Shown: piece by piece, positions 30,621 to 40,150 of the stretch | How the letters are laid out: each line of letters starts with the position of its first letter | How positions within the stretch are numbered: the first letter of the stretch is position 1 | Source: Spartobacteria bacterium LR76 | Lineage (GTDB): Bacteria; Verrucomicrobiota; Verrucomicrobiia; Chthoniobacterales; Terrimicrobiaceae | Length of the DNA stretch: 64,000 bases | NCBI GenBank assembly: GCA_003054655.1 | Contig: QAYZ01000016.1 | Location: forward strand, 434,001-498,000 | Direction: 5' to 3' | Made by a program: the position numbers and the translations under genes | The notes under the pieces: model-generated | The model's database searches: none | Seen by the model: only the letters and a program-made list of their open reading frames with translations | What the model was told of the DNA's origin: nothing

Positions 30621-31112
30621 CTACGGCGTAAAGACCGCCGTGATCGTCTCGCGGGCCAGCTCGCTGGCCACGCTGATGACCTCGGGTTTGCCGTCTACGA
30701 TTGTAATGGCGGTGCGGACATTAGGCGCATGGAGTTCGCTTTGCCCATCGGGCCAGGTGGCGCAGGCTTGGTAGGCTCGCAAAAGATGCGCCCAGCCGAC
30801 GAGAGGCATCGGGGCGGAGGTGAACGGCCCGCTCCAGCCAAACCTCGCGAGTTTGCCGCTGGCAGTCAGGTGGCCATACGGAGCGAGATCCAGGGAGAGG
30901 ATCGGCTTGGGCGTGCCTTTGAACAGATGCACCTGCACCCGTCCATCCACGGCGCGGGCAAAGACGGCCTCGCAATGTAATGTCGTGTCGGCACGCTGCC
31001 AGCGGATGGTGGCATTTTGAGAAACTTCTGCGCGAAAAGGGCGCTCCGGCCTGGTGGAGGCGCAACCTGTCAGCCAGACAGCCGCAATCGCGAAGAGCAC
31101 ACGGGAAATCAT
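30621..31112 (-). CDS. Putative lipoprotein of unknown function
   Basis: A 163-residue protein with a lipoprotein signal: MISRVLFAIAAVWLTGCAST, where LTGC is a good lipobox, so the mature protein would start at Cys17 and be membrane-anchored. The body (about 145 residues) contains QNATIRWQRADTTLHCEAVF and PYGHLTASGKLARFGWSG and is beta-rich by appearance. I do not recognise the family. The start at 31112 overlaps the stop of the flavin-dependent gene (ATGA, 31109-31112), so it is probably co-translated with it. A longer upstream frame is only read-through of that gene. No other domain is visible. Confidence 0.75.
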   Translation of the reverse strand: MISRVLFAIAAVWLTGCASTRPERPFRAEVSQNATIRWQRADTTLHCEAVFARAVDGRVQVHLFKGTPKPILSLDLAPYGHLTASGKLARFGWSGPFTSAPMPLVGWAHLLRAYQACATWPDGQSELHAPNVRTAITIVDGKPEVISVASELARETITAVFTP

Positions 31113-32365
31113 AAGCGCGGGGTGAGCGTCAGGCGCGGGCAGATCGGCACGATGCGCTGCAAGCGCACGATGAGTTGAAACAACCACAGCCGCCAGCGCA
31201 GGCTGAAGGACTTGCCCATGTTGCCAGCCAGAACTGCATTCACGGCGGGAACCACCTCGAAGAACTCGCGTGGAGCCAGGACGGTTTCGACGAATTCCTT
31301 GCGGTACCACGCGAGAACAAACTTAAGGTAGAGTCCCATCACCTTGACCAGATGGCGATCGTAACGAGCAAAGAGACGCTTCGCATCTCTGGGATTGCGG
31401 AGCGCCGAGTCGATGGCATCCGCGGCTTTTTCGCCGCCGAGGATGGCCAGGAAGACGCCGCTGCTAAAGACAGGGTCGATGAATCCCGCCGCATCGCCTG
31501 CAAGGAGCCAGCGGTCTCCATGAAGCGTGCGATGCCGATAGGAATAGTCTCCGCTGGCGTAAACTTTCGTGACGCGCCGGGAACCTGATAGCCGGGTCTG
31601 CATGAGCGGCTGCTCCTGAATGAAGCGTTCCAGCACTTGCTCGGGAGTCGACCGCAGGCTCTTGTACTTTTCGGTGTCCATCACGACGCCGATGCTGAGC
31701 TTGGTGGCGGAAAGAGGAATGATCCAAAACCAGTGGTCGTTTCCGCGCACCATGCGCGTGAGCGTTCCATCGATGCCTTCGGGAATCTGCGCATCCTCGA
31801 AGTGCGCGTAAACTGCGAACTTATGCAGGGAAGGATAGGACTCTTTGAGTCCGAGATGCGTGCCGATCACCGAGTTGCGGCCGCTGCAATCCAGCACATA
31901 TTCGGCTGTAATGGTTTCCGAAGACCCATCGGCTGAAGAAATTGAGAGGGAGGTCGATTCCGCGGAGAGCGCGATGGAGGTGACTGTCGTTTCCTCGCGG
32001 ACGAGAGCGCCACACTCACGGGCGTGGTCGAGCAGGATCTTGTCAAACTCCGAGCGGGTCACCTGAAACGCCGTGGCGCGACGCGAGCGGAAACCGTCCT
32101 TGAAGTAAAATCGGGTTTCGCTCTCGCCGCAGCCCGAGCAGATCTCGGCACCGTGTTTGATAACGAAACCGGCATCCTGGATTTTCTCCAGGATGCCGAG
32201 ACGTTCAAAGGCGTCCATGCTGAACGGAAGCAGCGACTCGCCGATGTGAAATCGGGGGAACTTCTCCCGTTCGATGACCACGACGCTCCGGCCCGCTTTG
32301 GCGAGCAGCGCGGCTGCCGTGCTGCCGGCAGGCCCTCCACCGATGATGGCGACATCGTAGCGCAT
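31109..32365 (-). CDS. FAD-dependent oxidoreductase, flavin halogenase-like
   Basis: A 418-residue flavoprotein. The FAD-binding Rossmann motif IIGGGPAGSTAA is at 8-19, and the second flavin contact is GDAAGFIDPVFSSGV. It carries WFWIIP at 212-217, which matches WxWxIP, the sequence used to distinguish flavin-dependent halogenases from monooxygenases. A lysine at 70 (GFVIKHGAE) falls about where the catalytic lysine of CmlS-type halogenases lies. Related non-halogenating members of the same superfamily (geranylgeranyl reductase-like, aryl-polyene-cluster oxidoreductases) also exist, so substrate and reaction are open. It overlaps a lipoprotein gene downstream; gnd lies 18 bases upstream. No flavin reductase gene is adjacent. 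Confidence 0.8.
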   Translation of the reverse strand: MRYDVAIIGGGPAGSTAAALLAKAGRSVVVIEREKFPRFHIGESLLPFSMDAFERLGILEKIQDAGFVIKHGAEICSGCGESETRFYFKDGFRSRRATAFQVTRSEFDKILLDHARECGALVREETTVTSIALSAESTSLSISSADGSSETITAEYVLDCSGRNSVIGTHLGLKESYPSLHKFAVYAHFEDAQIPEGIDGTLTRMVRGNDHWFWIIPLSATKLSIGVVMDTEKYKSLRSTPEQVLERFIQEQPLMQTRLSGSRRVTKVYASGDYSYRHRTLHGDRWLLAGDAAGFIDPVFSSGVFLAILGGEKAADAIDSALRNPRDAKRLFARYDRHLVKVMGLYLKFVLAWYRKEFVETVLAPREFFEVVPAVNAVLAGNMGKSFSLRWRLWLFQLIVRLQRIVPICPRLTLTPRL

Positions 32366-32383
32366 CGACTTGCAGGAAAAGCC

Positions 32384-33394
32384 TTATGTAATGGGCCTCT
32401 CGAGGTGGCCGCCGAACTGGTAGCGCATGGCGGAGCAAACCTTCTCGGCCATCGTGTGTTCCTTGCGGGAGCGGAAGCGGGCAAAGAGCGCGGCGCTGAG
32501 CACGTCGCAATCCACGGCTTCCTCGATGGCGGCCATGATGGTCCAGCGGCCTTCGCCGGAGTCGGACACGCGGCCGGAGAAGTTCTCCAGGGTCGGGTTT
32601 TCCGCAAAGGCGGCGGCGGCGAGGTCGAGCAGCCAGGAGCTGATCACGCTGCCGCGACGCCAGACCTCGGATACGTCCGCGAGGTTGATGTCATAGACGT
32701 AATCGTCGCCAACCGGAGCGGTCTCCGCATCGGCGGCACCCTTCTTCAGGCTGGCGTTGGCATTGGCAAGAATGTCAAAGCCTTCACCAAAGGCGGCCAT
32801 GATGCCGTACTCGATGCCGTTGTGGATCATCTTGACGAAGTGGCCGGCTCCCGAGGGACCGCAATGCAGGTAGCCGTACTCCGACGTCCCGCCGAGCTTT
32901 TCCCGGCCTGGAGTGCGATCCACGTCGCCCATTCCAGGGGCGAGAGATTTGAAGATGGGATCGAGACGATCCACGGCGACCTTGTCACCGCCGATCATCA
33001 TACAATAGCCGCGCTCCAGTCCCCATACGCCGCCGCTGGTGCCGACGTCGAGATAGTGGATGCCGTCATGGCGCAGGCGCTCGCTGCGGCGGCGGTCGTC
33101 GCGGAAATACGAGTTGCCGCCGTCGATGATGGTGTCATCCGACTGCATGTGAGAGGCGAGTTCGCCGACGACCTTGTCCGTGATGCCTGCGGGCACCATG
33201 ATCCAGGCGTTGCGGGGCGCTTTCAGCTTGCGTGCAAACTCCTCAATAGAGGTCGTGCCGATCGCTCCTTCAGCGACCAACGCGGCGACCGAGTCGGGGT
33301 TTGTGTCGTAAACGACGCATTCGTGTCCGTTCTTGAGAAGGCGGCGAACCATGTTCGCTCCCATCCTGCCGAGGCCGATCATTCCGAGTTGCAT
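32384..33394 (-). CDS. gnd: 6-phosphogluconate dehydrogenase, short type (GndA/YqeC-like)
   Basis: A 336-residue decarboxylating 6-phosphogluconate dehydrogenase that gives ribulose 5-phosphate. The start [23 protein letters not shown] contains the coenzyme motif [52 protein letters not shown] and the catalytic [19 protein letters not shown] (lysine and histidine-asparagine) are clear. About 335 residues matches the NAD-preferring short form rather than the about 470-residue enzyme. The start at 33394 is chosen because everything upstream in the frame is unlike the family. It completes, with zwf and glk, the oxidative pentose phosphate route in this window, though it is 15 kb from zwf. Confidence 0.94.
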   Translation of the reverse strand: MQLGMIGLGRMGANMVRRLLKNGHECVVYDTNPDSVAALVAEGAIGTTSIEEFARKLKAPRNAWIMVPAGITDKVVGELASHMQSDDTIIDGGNSYFRDDRRRSERLRHDGIHYLDVGTSGGVWGLERGYCMMIGGDKVAVDRLDPIFKSLAPGMGDVDRTPGREKLGGTSEYGYLHCGPSGAGHFVKMIHNGIEYGIMAAFGEGFDILANANASLKKGAADAETAPVGDDYVYDINLADVSEVWRRGSVISSWLLDLAAAAFAENPTLENFSGRVSDSGEGRWTIMAAIEEAVDCDVLSAALFARFRSRKEHTMAEKVCSAMRYQFGGHLERPIT

Positions 33395-33467
33395 GTGTTT
33401 TTGAGGAGGTGAGCCGTTAGCTTGTGCCTGCGAGCATGTTGCGGGCAACAAGAATTGCGAAACTTTT

Positions 33468-35312
33468 CTATTTGTTTTCCAGGGCCGCGAGGCGTGAGGA
33501 CTCCGCTTCGTCCTCGGCCAGCCGGTGTTTCCGCCAGAAGACGACCGCCGCGATGGCTCCGCCGATTCCTGCCAGGATGGCCAGCCAGCCGAAAAGTCCC
33601 ATGGACTTGTCGACTTTGGTTGAGATGACGAAAGTCGGCGACGATGCCGACTTTTTGCCGAGTTCATCCACCGTGCGGATGCGGATGTACCAGACCTGAC
33701 CGTCCTTGAGATTGGGGAACCGGGCAATAATCGAGCCATTTTCCTCGCGGGTTTGTACGCCGCGCCACTCGTTCCACTTGATAGTTGGCGGGCCGTCTCG
33801 GGGCGGGATTCCGATCTGGCGCCACTCGATTACGTACGAAATCGCATTCTTTGCCGGGATTTTCCAGCCGACCTCAATCTCATGCGTATCGGCACGAAGG
33901 TGGGTGAGCTGCGTAATAGGGGGGATTTTGTTGCCGGCCGGTTCGGGCGGGTCAAAAGAAAGGGCGGCAACCGGCGTTTCCTGTTTCGGCGGGGAGGTTC
34001 CTTCAGGGATGGCGATGACTCCGGGCTGGGGCGTCTGAGTATTGGCTCTTGCTTCCGCTGTGACCGGGAGAGTCAATGGAGTCGCTCCGCCGTAGTCGAT
34101 GGTAAGGGCATCCTCAAACACTCCCGGCTTGGACAGCTCCAGCGCGGCGGTGAATTTCCGGGATTCACCTGCCGGTATCACGGCAGTCGCCGGGTCGGGG
34201 GAGATGACCAGTTCGCGAGGCGGCGTGACGCGGAGCCTGGCAGGGGACCCCCCGGAGTTAGTCAGCTCCAAGTCCAGTTCCTTGTGATCGCCCGATGCCA
34301 CGTCGCCGAACGACAAGGCGGCTGCCGGGGTCGCGGAGAGGATCGGCTTGACTGCGCTTGCCTTGGCGGGGAGCGAGACGCGATAGCCCTCGCTCTCGAA
34401 TATGATGGCGGAGTCGATGGCACCCAGGAATGTCGGCGCAATCTGAAGGGTGAGGGTTGCGTCTTCGCGCGGTTTGATGAGGAGTTGCTCGGGGCCGCTT
34501 ATGCGGTCCGGATATTCCAAATCCACCGAGCGGACGGCATCGGTCCGATTCAGCAGGGTGACGGTGGCGGTGCGGCGGCTGGCATCGGAACTGCCGGTGA
34601 AGACCAGCTCCTTGGCGGGGTCAAAGGCGAGCGGGGAAAAACCGGTGCCGGTAAGCGTGACGTAGGTCTTGATATCGTGGGAGAAACGCAACTGGCCGGT
34701 AAACTCTTCATCGTCCACCGGGGCAAAAACTACGCGGACTTTTTGTTCCTCCTTGCGGCCGAGGCGATACATGTCGGTCCCGGCAATGCGCCAGGGCGGC
34801 GGCACGGTGATGCGCCCAGTCAGCACTCCGCCTCCGACATTTTGCAGCACGACCTCCTCGGACCGGGTGTTGCCGAGGATGACCGTGCCAAACTCGACTT
34901 CGCGCACCACGCTGAAGGCGGGCGGTTCCTCGGAAATCGTGAGCGAGATGACTCCCGGAGCGGATACCGGGCTGTCCGGCCCCTGCACGGCAAAAGTGAA
35001 CGAATCGCTGGTCACCGAGGATTTTTCGTCGTGGATGTAGGTGACTACGGCATTTTTGCGATCAAGGATCTGTACGGGGCCGAGTTTGCCGTGCTTTGGC
35101 TGGGTCCGGATGAGAAAGCGGAGTTGCCCGGGGCTGCGACCGATGGCGCGGAGCGGAATCTCAACGCTGCGACCGCGATACATCGCGACTGTCTGTGCCT
35201 GCGGCATCGGCGGAGGAGGAGGCATCGTCTCCTTGTCCTTCTTTGCGGCAAAACACATGGTCGCCGTGAGAAACAAAATCGCCACTGCGGGCAGCCAAGG
35301 CCGGAACATCAT
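33468..35312 (-). CDS. Exported Ig-like/fibronectin-type surface protein with C-terminal anchor
   Basis: A 614-residue exported protein. A signal peptide ([20 protein letters not shown]) leads to a proline-rich patch, then a series of beta-sandwich modules. One reads [20 protein letters not shown] and another [20 protein letters not shown], the pattern of ASH/DUF1573-like Ig domains. A fibronectin type III module near 490-585 has [20 protein letters not shown] and [16 protein letters not shown]. The end is a single membrane segment followed by basic residues ([24 protein letters not shown]). It is probably anchored in the inner membrane and facing the periplasm. The start 35312 lies 59 bases from the divergent L,D-transpeptidase start, a likely shared promoter region. 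Function unknown. Confidence 0.75.
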   Translation of the reverse strand: MMFRPWLPAVAILFLTATMCFAAKKDKETMPPPPPMPQAQTVAMYRGRSVEIPLRAIGRSPGQLRFLIRTQPKHGKLGPVQILDRKNAVVTYIHDEKSSVTSDSFTFAVQGPDSPVSAPGVISLTISEEPPAFSVVREVEFGTVILGNTRSEEVVLQNVGGGVLTGRITVPPPWRIAGTDMYRLGRKEEQKVRVVFAPVDDEEFTGQLRFSHDIKTYVTLTGTGFSPLAFDPAKELVFTGSSDASRRTATVTLLNRTDAVRSVDLEYPDRISGPEQLLIKPREDATLTLQIAPTFLGAIDSAIIFESEGYRVSLPAKASAVKPILSATPAAALSFGDVASGDHKELDLELTNSGGSPARLRVTPPRELVISPDPATAVIPAGESRKFTAALELSKPGVFEDALTIDYGGATPLTLPVTAEARANTQTPQPGVIAIPEGTSPPKQETPVAALSFDPPEPAGNKIPPITQLTHLRADTHEIEVGWKIPAKNAISYVIEWRQIGIPPRDGPPTIKWNEWRGVQTREENGSIIARFPNLKDGQVWYIRIRTVDELGKKSASSPTFVISTKVDKSMGLFGWLAILAGIGGAIAAVVFWRKHRLAEDEAESSRLAALENK

Positions 35313-35371
35313 TGGAATGTCGTTGCGAAAAATCCTTCCAGAGTTTAAGCGGATGTCACTTGGAAAAGCGA

Positions 35372-36007
35372 ATGACCGTAGCCTTGCCTCACATCCGCGT
35401 AAAGGAAACTGCCGCAATAGTACTCGCAGCAGTGGCTCTCGTGGTTTCGCAGGCCGCGGCACAACAGGGGGGCGCTGCCGCTCCGACTCCCCGCCCGAAA
35501 CAAAAAAAAGCTTCGGAACTCATTTACAAGCAGGAACCTCCGCGGATTTTTGAGCGGGTGCTGAAGGAGTCGACTCCGGAGAATTCCTCCATCGTGATTT
35601 CCCTCGGCAAGCAGCGCGCCTACTTCCTCGTTAACGGTGAGACAGCGATTGATTCTCCCATATCGTCAGGGAAGCGGGCCGGGATGACCCCGAAAGGTAC
35701 GTACAAGATTTCCGAAAAGGACGCCGATCATCGTTCCAGCGTATACGGGGATTTTGTCAGCCAGCGTACGGGAAAGGTGGTCCGGGCCGGTGTGAGCACG
35801 AAGATCGACTCGGCACCGAGCGGCACGATCTATCGAGGAGCTCCCATGCGCTGGTTCATGCGTCTCACCAACGATGGAGTCGGGATGCACACCGGGATAT
35901 TGCCCGGCTACCCGGCCTCGCATGGTTGTATCCGCATGCCGGACGAGATCGCCAAGCTGTTCTATTCGAAGGTGGTTATCGGCACGCAGGTTATTGTTAC
36001 TGATTAG
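35372..36007 (+). CDS. L,D-transpeptidase (YkuD domain)
   Basis: A 211-residue exported enzyme of the YkuD family, which forms 3-3 peptidoglycan cross-links or attaches proteins to the wall. The signal peptide AAIVLAAVALVVSQAAA is followed by a proline/lysine linker. The catalytic domain starts at SSIVISLGKQRAYFLVNGE, and GKRAGMTPKGTYKI is typical. The catalytic cysteine is Cys186 in SHGCIRMP, with its histidines in GVGMHTGILPGYPASHGC. ATG 35372 gives the short positively charged signal start; the frame extends to 35312 but without a signal. It is divergent from the surface-protein gene. Confidence 0.92.
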   Translation: MTVALPHIRVKETAAIVLAAVALVVSQAAAQQGGAAAPTPRPKQKKASELIYKQEPPRIFERVLKESTPENSSIVISLGKQRAYFLVNGETAIDSPISSGKRAGMTPKGTYKISEKDADHRSSVYGDFVSQRTGKVVRAGVSTKIDSAPSGTIYRGAPMRWFMRLTNDGVGMHTGILPGYPASHGCIRMPDEIAKLFYSKVVIGTQVIVTD

Positions 36008-36053
36008 GTCGTCCTTTGACGGGAACGACATTTCCTGCTAATTTTTCGTCTTT

Positions 36054-36518
36054 ATGCAGTTGTCGATGCGCACGGATTACGCCCTGAGGGCTCTTTTCAC
36101 CTTGGTGGCCCATCATGGCGATACCCCCATTCCGATCATTGAGCTTGCTCGAAAAAACGACATACCCAAGCGTTTTTTGGAGCACATCATGCTCGATCTC
36201 AAGGAGCGAGGGTGGGTCGACAGTGTGGCTGGCAAGCGGGGCGGATATCGCCTCGCCAAAGATCCCGCTTCGATCACGATGGGGGAGGTTGTCCGGCATT
36301 TCGACGGTTATCTGGCTCCCATTGCTTGCGTTTCGGTCACGGATTACAAGTGCTGCTCTCAGGAATCCGTTTGCCGGTTTCGGCGCGTAATGCTTCAAGC
36401 CAGAAACATGGTTGCCAAGCTGATGGATACTTCGACCCTTGCGGATGTCATGCTTGGAGCTCCCGTTACCAATCGCGAGGTCAGTTCCGTTCAAGGAATC
36501 GATGGCGAAGGGATATAA
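36054..36518 (+). CDS. Rrf2-family transcriptional regulator
   Basis: A 154-residue winged-helix regulator. The family start MQLSMRTDYALRALFTLV, the recognition region ARKNDIPKRFLEHIMLDLKE and the wing GKRGGYRLAKDP are standard. Four cysteines at 92, 100, 101 and 107 lie where IscR and NsrR carry iron-sulfur ligands, so a cluster is possible. Rrf2 proteins also include CymR, which controls sulfur uptake, and this gene sits 61 bases before a sulfate ABC operon. Two identical-geometry 17-bp dyads lie in and next to its 3' end and are plausible binding sites. The likely role is sulfur- or redox-responsive control of the operon. Confidence 0.92.
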   Translation: MQLSMRTDYALRALFTLVAHHGDTPIPIIELARKNDIPKRFLEHIMLDLKERGWVDSVAGKRGGYRLAKDPASITMGEVVRHFDGYLAPIACVSVTDYKCCSQESVCRFRRVMLQARNMVAKLMDTSTLADVMLGAPVTNREVSSVQGIDGEGI

Positions 36519-36565
36519 CGACAGATAAAGTCGTAATTGCTTTCTTGACCCGTGAATAAAACGGG
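36518..36565 (+). promoter_or_regulatory. Twin dyads (candidate operators) upstream of the sulfate operon
   Basis: Two dyads share a 5-7-5 geometry: ACGAC-agataaa-GTCGT at 36518-36534 and CCCGT-gaataaa-ACGGG at 36549-36565. Their centres are 31 bases apart, about three helical turns, and both spacers end in ATAAA. The second one overlaps TTGACC (36545-36550), a possible -35, with TAAATC at 36567-36572 as a weak -10. They lie between the Rrf2 gene and sbp. Confidence 0.45.
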
Positions 36566-36579
36566 GTAAATCGAAGGAG

Positions 36580-37572
36580 ATGAAAGTATTGGTTCTGCTC
36601 TCTACAGTGCTCGCCATGGCCGCTGCGTCGGCCAGGGAGGTGACACTGTTGAATGCGTCGTATGATCCGACGCGGGAGCTTTATTCGGACCTCAACGCGG
36701 CTTTTTCCAAGTATTGGCAGGGGAAGACCGGGGATACGGTTCGCGTGGACCAGTCCCATGGCGGATCGGGCAAGCAGGCGCGAGCGATCATGGACGGGCT
36801 CAATGCCGATGTCGCGACACTGGCCCTTGCGGCCGATATCGACATCCTGGCGGAGAAGGGTCGTTTACTTCCTTTGGACTGGCAGCAAAAGCTCCCGCAC
36901 AATAGCTCCCCCTACACGTCGACCATCGTATTTCTCGTGCGCAAGGGGAATCCGAAGGGGATCAGGGATTGGAACGATCTGACTCGCAGCGGCGTGGAGG
37001 TTATTACTCCCAATCCCAAGACATCCGGCGGCGCTCGCTGGAATTTCCTTGCGGCCTGGGCCTATGCGCTCAAGCAAAACAACAGGGACGAGGCAAAGGC
37101 TCGTGAGTTTTTGGCCCAGCTTTTCAAAAACGTTCCCGTGCTCGATACCGGAGCCCGCGGCGCGACGATTTCCTTCGCGGAACGCGGCCTGGGCGATGTG
37201 CTGCTGGCATGGGAGGACGAGGCGCATCTGACGCTCAAAAAAAAGCCCGGACAGTTTGAAATCATCAACCCATCGATCAGCATTCTCGCCGAGCCTCCGG
37301 TCGCTGTGATCGAGATGGTGGCGAAAAAGCGCGGCACCCTCGAACTCGCCACGGAGTACCTGAAGTACCTCTATTCTGATGAAGGGCAGGAGATCGTTGC
37401 GCAGCACTACTATCGGCCATCGAGTGAAGCCATCCTTGCCAAATACAGCGACAGGTTTCCGAAGATCGAACTGGCAACAATCGACAAGGATTTTGGCGGA
37501 TGGAAGAAGGCGCAAAGCACCTTCTTTGCCGATGGCGGGGTGTTCGATCAGATTTACCAGCCAGGGCGCTAA
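36580..37572 (+). CDS. Sulfate ABC transporter periplasmic binding protein
   Basis: A 330-residue exported solute-binding protein of the Sbp/CysP family. A signal peptide ([18 protein letters not shown]) is followed by [20 protein letters not shown], the oxyanion-binding [73 protein letters not shown] and [13 protein letters not shown]. These are diagnostic of sulfate/thiosulfate binding proteins. It feeds the CysT-CysW-CysA importer encoded just downstream. AAGGAG directly abuts the ATG, which is too close for a normal ribosome-binding site. Sbp and CysP cannot be distinguished here. Confidence 0.94.
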   Translation: MKVLVLLSTVLAMAAASAREVTLLNASYDPTRELYSDLNAAFSKYWQGKTGDTVRVDQSHGGSGKQARAIMDGLNADVATLALAADIDILAEKGRLLPLDWQQKLPHNSSPYTSTIVFLVRKGNPKGIRDWNDLTRSGVEVITPNPKTSGGARWNFLAAWAYALKQNNRDEAKAREFLAQLFKNVPVLDTGARGATISFAERGLGDVLLAWEDEAHLTLKKKPGQFEIINPSISILAEPPVAVIEMVAKKRGTLELATEYLKYLYSDEGQEIVAQHYYRPSSEAILAKYSDRFPKIELATIDKDFGGWKKAQSTFFADGGVFDQIYQPGR

Positions 37573-37592
37573 CGGAAAGCGATACTGTAGCA

Positions 37593-38423
37593 TTGAAACC
37601 GCCGTCTACACTCGATTTGCTTGGTGCTGTGACGAATCCCGTCTCGTTTACTCGTGATTTGGAGAAATGGACCGCGCCACTCGATGCTCTGGCCGAAAGC
37701 AATGAACACCTGAGCAGCGAGCATGTTTCCTATCTGAGCAAACACGGAGCGCTGGCAAGCCTGCCGAAATATGTCTTTTCCGGTCCGGGCGACCGGCGCA
37801 GTCATTTGAAAGTCGGCATATTTGCCGGAATACATGGCGACGAGGATAGCGGAGTCGAAGCCATTGGCCGCCTGGTCGAGCTCCTCGGCCGGCAGCCAGA
37901 GATTGCGCGAGGGTATGAACTCTTCCTTTATCCGGTTTGCAACCGGCACGGGTATCTGGCGAACAGCCGCTGGTCGGAGGGCGGGCTGGACTTGAATCGT
38001 GAGTTCTGGAAAGGCTCGGAGGAGCCCGAGGTCCGCGTGCTGGAGCAGGAGCTGGAGGCAAATCGCTTTGACGGCATCGTGGCCCTGCACAGCGACGATA
38101 CGAGCGAGGGACTCTACGGCTTTGTGAAGGGCCATGAATTGACTCGTTACGTGCTGGAACCGGCCCTGGAGGCGGCGGGCATGTTTCTGCCGAGGAACTT
38201 CGACAAGAGCATCGACAATTTTGAGGCCAATAACGGCATCATCACCCAAGGATACGAGGGCATTCTTACCGCGCCGCCGACGCAGAAATTCCGGCCGTTT
38301 GAGATTGTCTTTGAGACTCCCCACCTGGCGGATGCGGAACGGCAGGTGCAGGCGCATCTCGCGGCGATTGCCGTGATCCTTGAGCGGTTCAAGGTTTTGA
38401 TTTCCGAAGGACAGAATATCTAA
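37593..38423 (+). CDS. Zinc hydrolase of the succinylglutamate desuccinylase/aspartoacylase (M14-like) type
   Basis: A 276-residue protein with the metal- and substrate-binding pattern of the AstE/AspA branch of M14 carboxypeptidases. [16 protein letters not shown] supplies the first zinc ligands, [15 protein letters not shown] and [10 protein letters not shown] the substrate arginine region, and ALHSDD the third zinc ligand. No signal peptide is evident, so it is cytoplasmic. A TTG start at 37593, just past the sbp stop, is preferred; the GTG at 37629 is an alternative. The stop overlaps the cysT start (TAATG), embedding it in the sulfate transporter operon. A role for this hydrolase there is not established; removal of an acyl or aminoacyl group from a sulfur compound is a guess. 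Confidence 0.8.
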   Translation: MKPPSTLDLLGAVTNPVSFTRDLEKWTAPLDALAESNEHLSSEHVSYLSKHGALASLPKYVFSGPGDRRSHLKVGIFAGIHGDEDSGVEAIGRLVELLGRQPEIARGYELFLYPVCNRHGYLANSRWSEGGLDLNREFWKGSEEPEVRVLEQELEANRFDGIVALHSDDTSEGLYGFVKGHELTRYVLEPALEAAGMFLPRNFDKSIDNFEANNGIITQGYEGILTAPPTQKFRPFEIVFETPHLADAERQVQAHLAAIAVILERFKVLISEGQNI

Positions 38424-39247
38424 TGGCAGCACGCAGACATGTTTTGCCCGGCTTTGGGCTGACGCTTGGCTACACGCTCGTGTACCTGAGCATCATCGTT
38501 TTGATCCCTCTCAGCGCCCTGTTTCTCAAGTCCTTCTCGGACGGGTGGGAGCATGTCTGGAAGACCATCACCGAGCCGCGTGTGGTGGCTTCGTACTGGG
38601 TGAGCTTCGGGCTTTCCTTTCTGGCTGCGCTGGTCAATGGCTTCTTTGGCGTCATCGCCGCCTGGGTGCTGGCGCGCTACCGGTTTCCGGGTCGCAAGCT
38701 TCTCGATGCCATCGTCGACCTGCCCTTTGCCCTGCCGACCGCCGTGGCGGGCATCGCGCTCACGACGATCTACGCCCGTAATGGCATGATCGGTCATGTG
38801 TTGGAGCCTTACGGCATCAAGGTCGCATTTACCCAACTCGGTGTCTTCATCGCGCTGACCTTCATCGGACTGCCTTTCGTGGTAAGAACCGTGCAGCCGG
38901 TCATTCAGGATTTGTCCGCCGATGTCGAGGAAGCCGCCGCCACGCTCGGCGCCACGCGCTGGCAGACATTCTGGCGGGTGATCTTTCCGGCGCTGCTGCC
39001 TTCGATTCTTACGGGCATCGCGCTGGCCTACGGTCGCGCGGTCGGTGAGTTCGGATCGGTGGTTTTCATCTCGGGCAACCTGCCGTTCAAGACGGAAATC
39101 ACGCCGCTGCTCATCATCACCAAGCTGGAGCAGTACGACTACGCCGGAGCGGCGGCCCTCGGGTTTGTGATGCTCGTGGTGTCTTTCATCATTCTCTTGG
39201 TGAGCAATGGGCTGCAGGCCTGGGATCAGAAAAGGAGGGGAGTCTAG
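38423..39247 (+). CDS. cysT: Sulfate ABC transporter permease CysT (CysU)
   Basis: A 274-residue inner-membrane permease with six hydrophobic segments. [22 protein letters not shown] begins it. [19 protein letters not shown] and the EAA loop [23 protein letters not shown] are standard, and [23 protein letters not shown] is the CysT signature. It pairs with CysW to form the sulfate/thiosulfate pore and contacts CysA through the EAA loop. It starts within the stop of the M14-like gene (TAATG) and lies 3 bases before cysW. Confidence 0.95.
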   Translation: MAARRHVLPGFGLTLGYTLVYLSIIVLIPLSALFLKSFSDGWEHVWKTITEPRVVASYWVSFGLSFLAALVNGFFGVIAAWVLARYRFPGRKLLDAIVDLPFALPTAVAGIALTTIYARNGMIGHVLEPYGIKVAFTQLGVFIALTFIGLPFVVRTVQPVIQDLSADVEEAAATLGATRWQTFWRVIFPALLPSILTGIALAYGRAVGEFGSVVFISGNLPFKTEITPLLIITKLEQYDYAGAAALGFVMLVVSFIILLVSNGLQAWDQKRRGV

Positions 39248-39250
39248 GCC

Positions 39251-40150
39251 ATGGCTGGTGCAGTATCGACATTTCCCACGCGGGTCAGGACTCCGCGCCG
39301 CGCGACGGCGGAGTCGCCGGTCGTCAAGGTGGTGCTCATCACCACGCTGGTGGTCTTCTTTGCCCTCTTCCTCGTGCTGCCGCTCTTCGTGGTTTTCCAG
39401 GAGGCGTTTAGCAAAGGCGTGGAGACGTTCCTGAAGACGTTCGAGGATCGGGCCACTGCGCACGCGGTGAAGCTGACCCTTATCGTGGCTGCTATTTCCG
39501 TGCCGCTGAATACGATCTTTGGCCTCGCCGCAGCGTGGGCCATGACGCGGTTTCAATTCCGCGGCCGCGCCCTGCTCACCTCGCTGATCGACCTTCCGCT
39601 CTGGGTCTCTCCCGTCATCGGCGGTCTGATCTACGTTCTCGTTTTCGGCGCGGGCGGCTGGTTCGGGCCGTGGCTGCGCGCCAATGACATCCAGATCATC
39701 TTTGCCCTGCCGGGTCTGGTGATCGCGACGATCTTTGTCACGTTCCCCTTCGTCGCACGCGGGCTTATCCCACTCATGCAGGCGCAGGGCCACAAGGAAG
39801 AGGAGGCCGCCATGACGCTGGGAGCCAGCGGCTGGCAGATTTTCTGGCGCGTGACGCTGCCCAAGATCAAGTGGGGCCTGCTTTACGGCGTCATTCTGTG
39901 CAATGCCCGGGCCATGGGGGAATTTGGCGCGGTGTCCGTGGTTTCCGGCCACATTCGCAATAAGACGAACACGATGCCCCTCCACATCGAAATCCTTTAT
40001 AACGAATATCAAATCGCAGCGGCTTTCGCCGTCGCCTCCGTCCTCTCGGTGCTCGCCCTTGTCACCCTCGTGGTGAAGGCTTATGCTGAGTGGAGGGCAG
40101 AGCGGCAGTTGATGGAAGCGATGCAGACATCCGAGGGACCAAATCCATGA
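39251..40150 (+). CDS. cysW: Sulfate ABC transporter permease CysW
   Basis: A 299-residue inner-membrane permease with six hydrophobic segments, the second half of the sulfate channel. [21 protein letters not shown] begins it. [20 protein letters not shown], the EAA loop [22 protein letters not shown], and [36 protein letters not shown] are diagnostic of CysW. It overlaps cysA by ATGA (40147-40150). Confidence 0.95.
   Translation: MAGAVSTFPTRVRTPRRATAESPVVKVVLITTLVVFFALFLVLPLFVVFQEAFSKGVETFLKTFEDRATAHAVKLTLIVAAISVPLNTIFGLAAAWAMTRFQFRGRALLTSLIDLPLWVSPVIGGLIYVLVFGAGGWFGPWLRANDIQIIFALPGLVIATIFVTFPFVARGLIPLMQAQGHKEEEAAMTLGASGWQIFWRVTLPKIKWGLLYGVILCNARAMGEFGAVSVVSGHIRNKTNTMPLHIEILYNEYQIAAAFAVASVLSVLALVTLVVKAYAEWRAERQLMEAMQTSEGPNP

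Noticed and set aside
33395-33739. N-terminal extension of gnd
   Set aside because: It lies over the end of the surface-protein gene in another frame and has no likeness to dehydrogenases.
38420-40012. A 530-residue minus-strand open frame opposite cysT and cysW
   Set aside because: Histidine, arginine, glutamate and aspartate-rich shadow of two well-supported permease genes.
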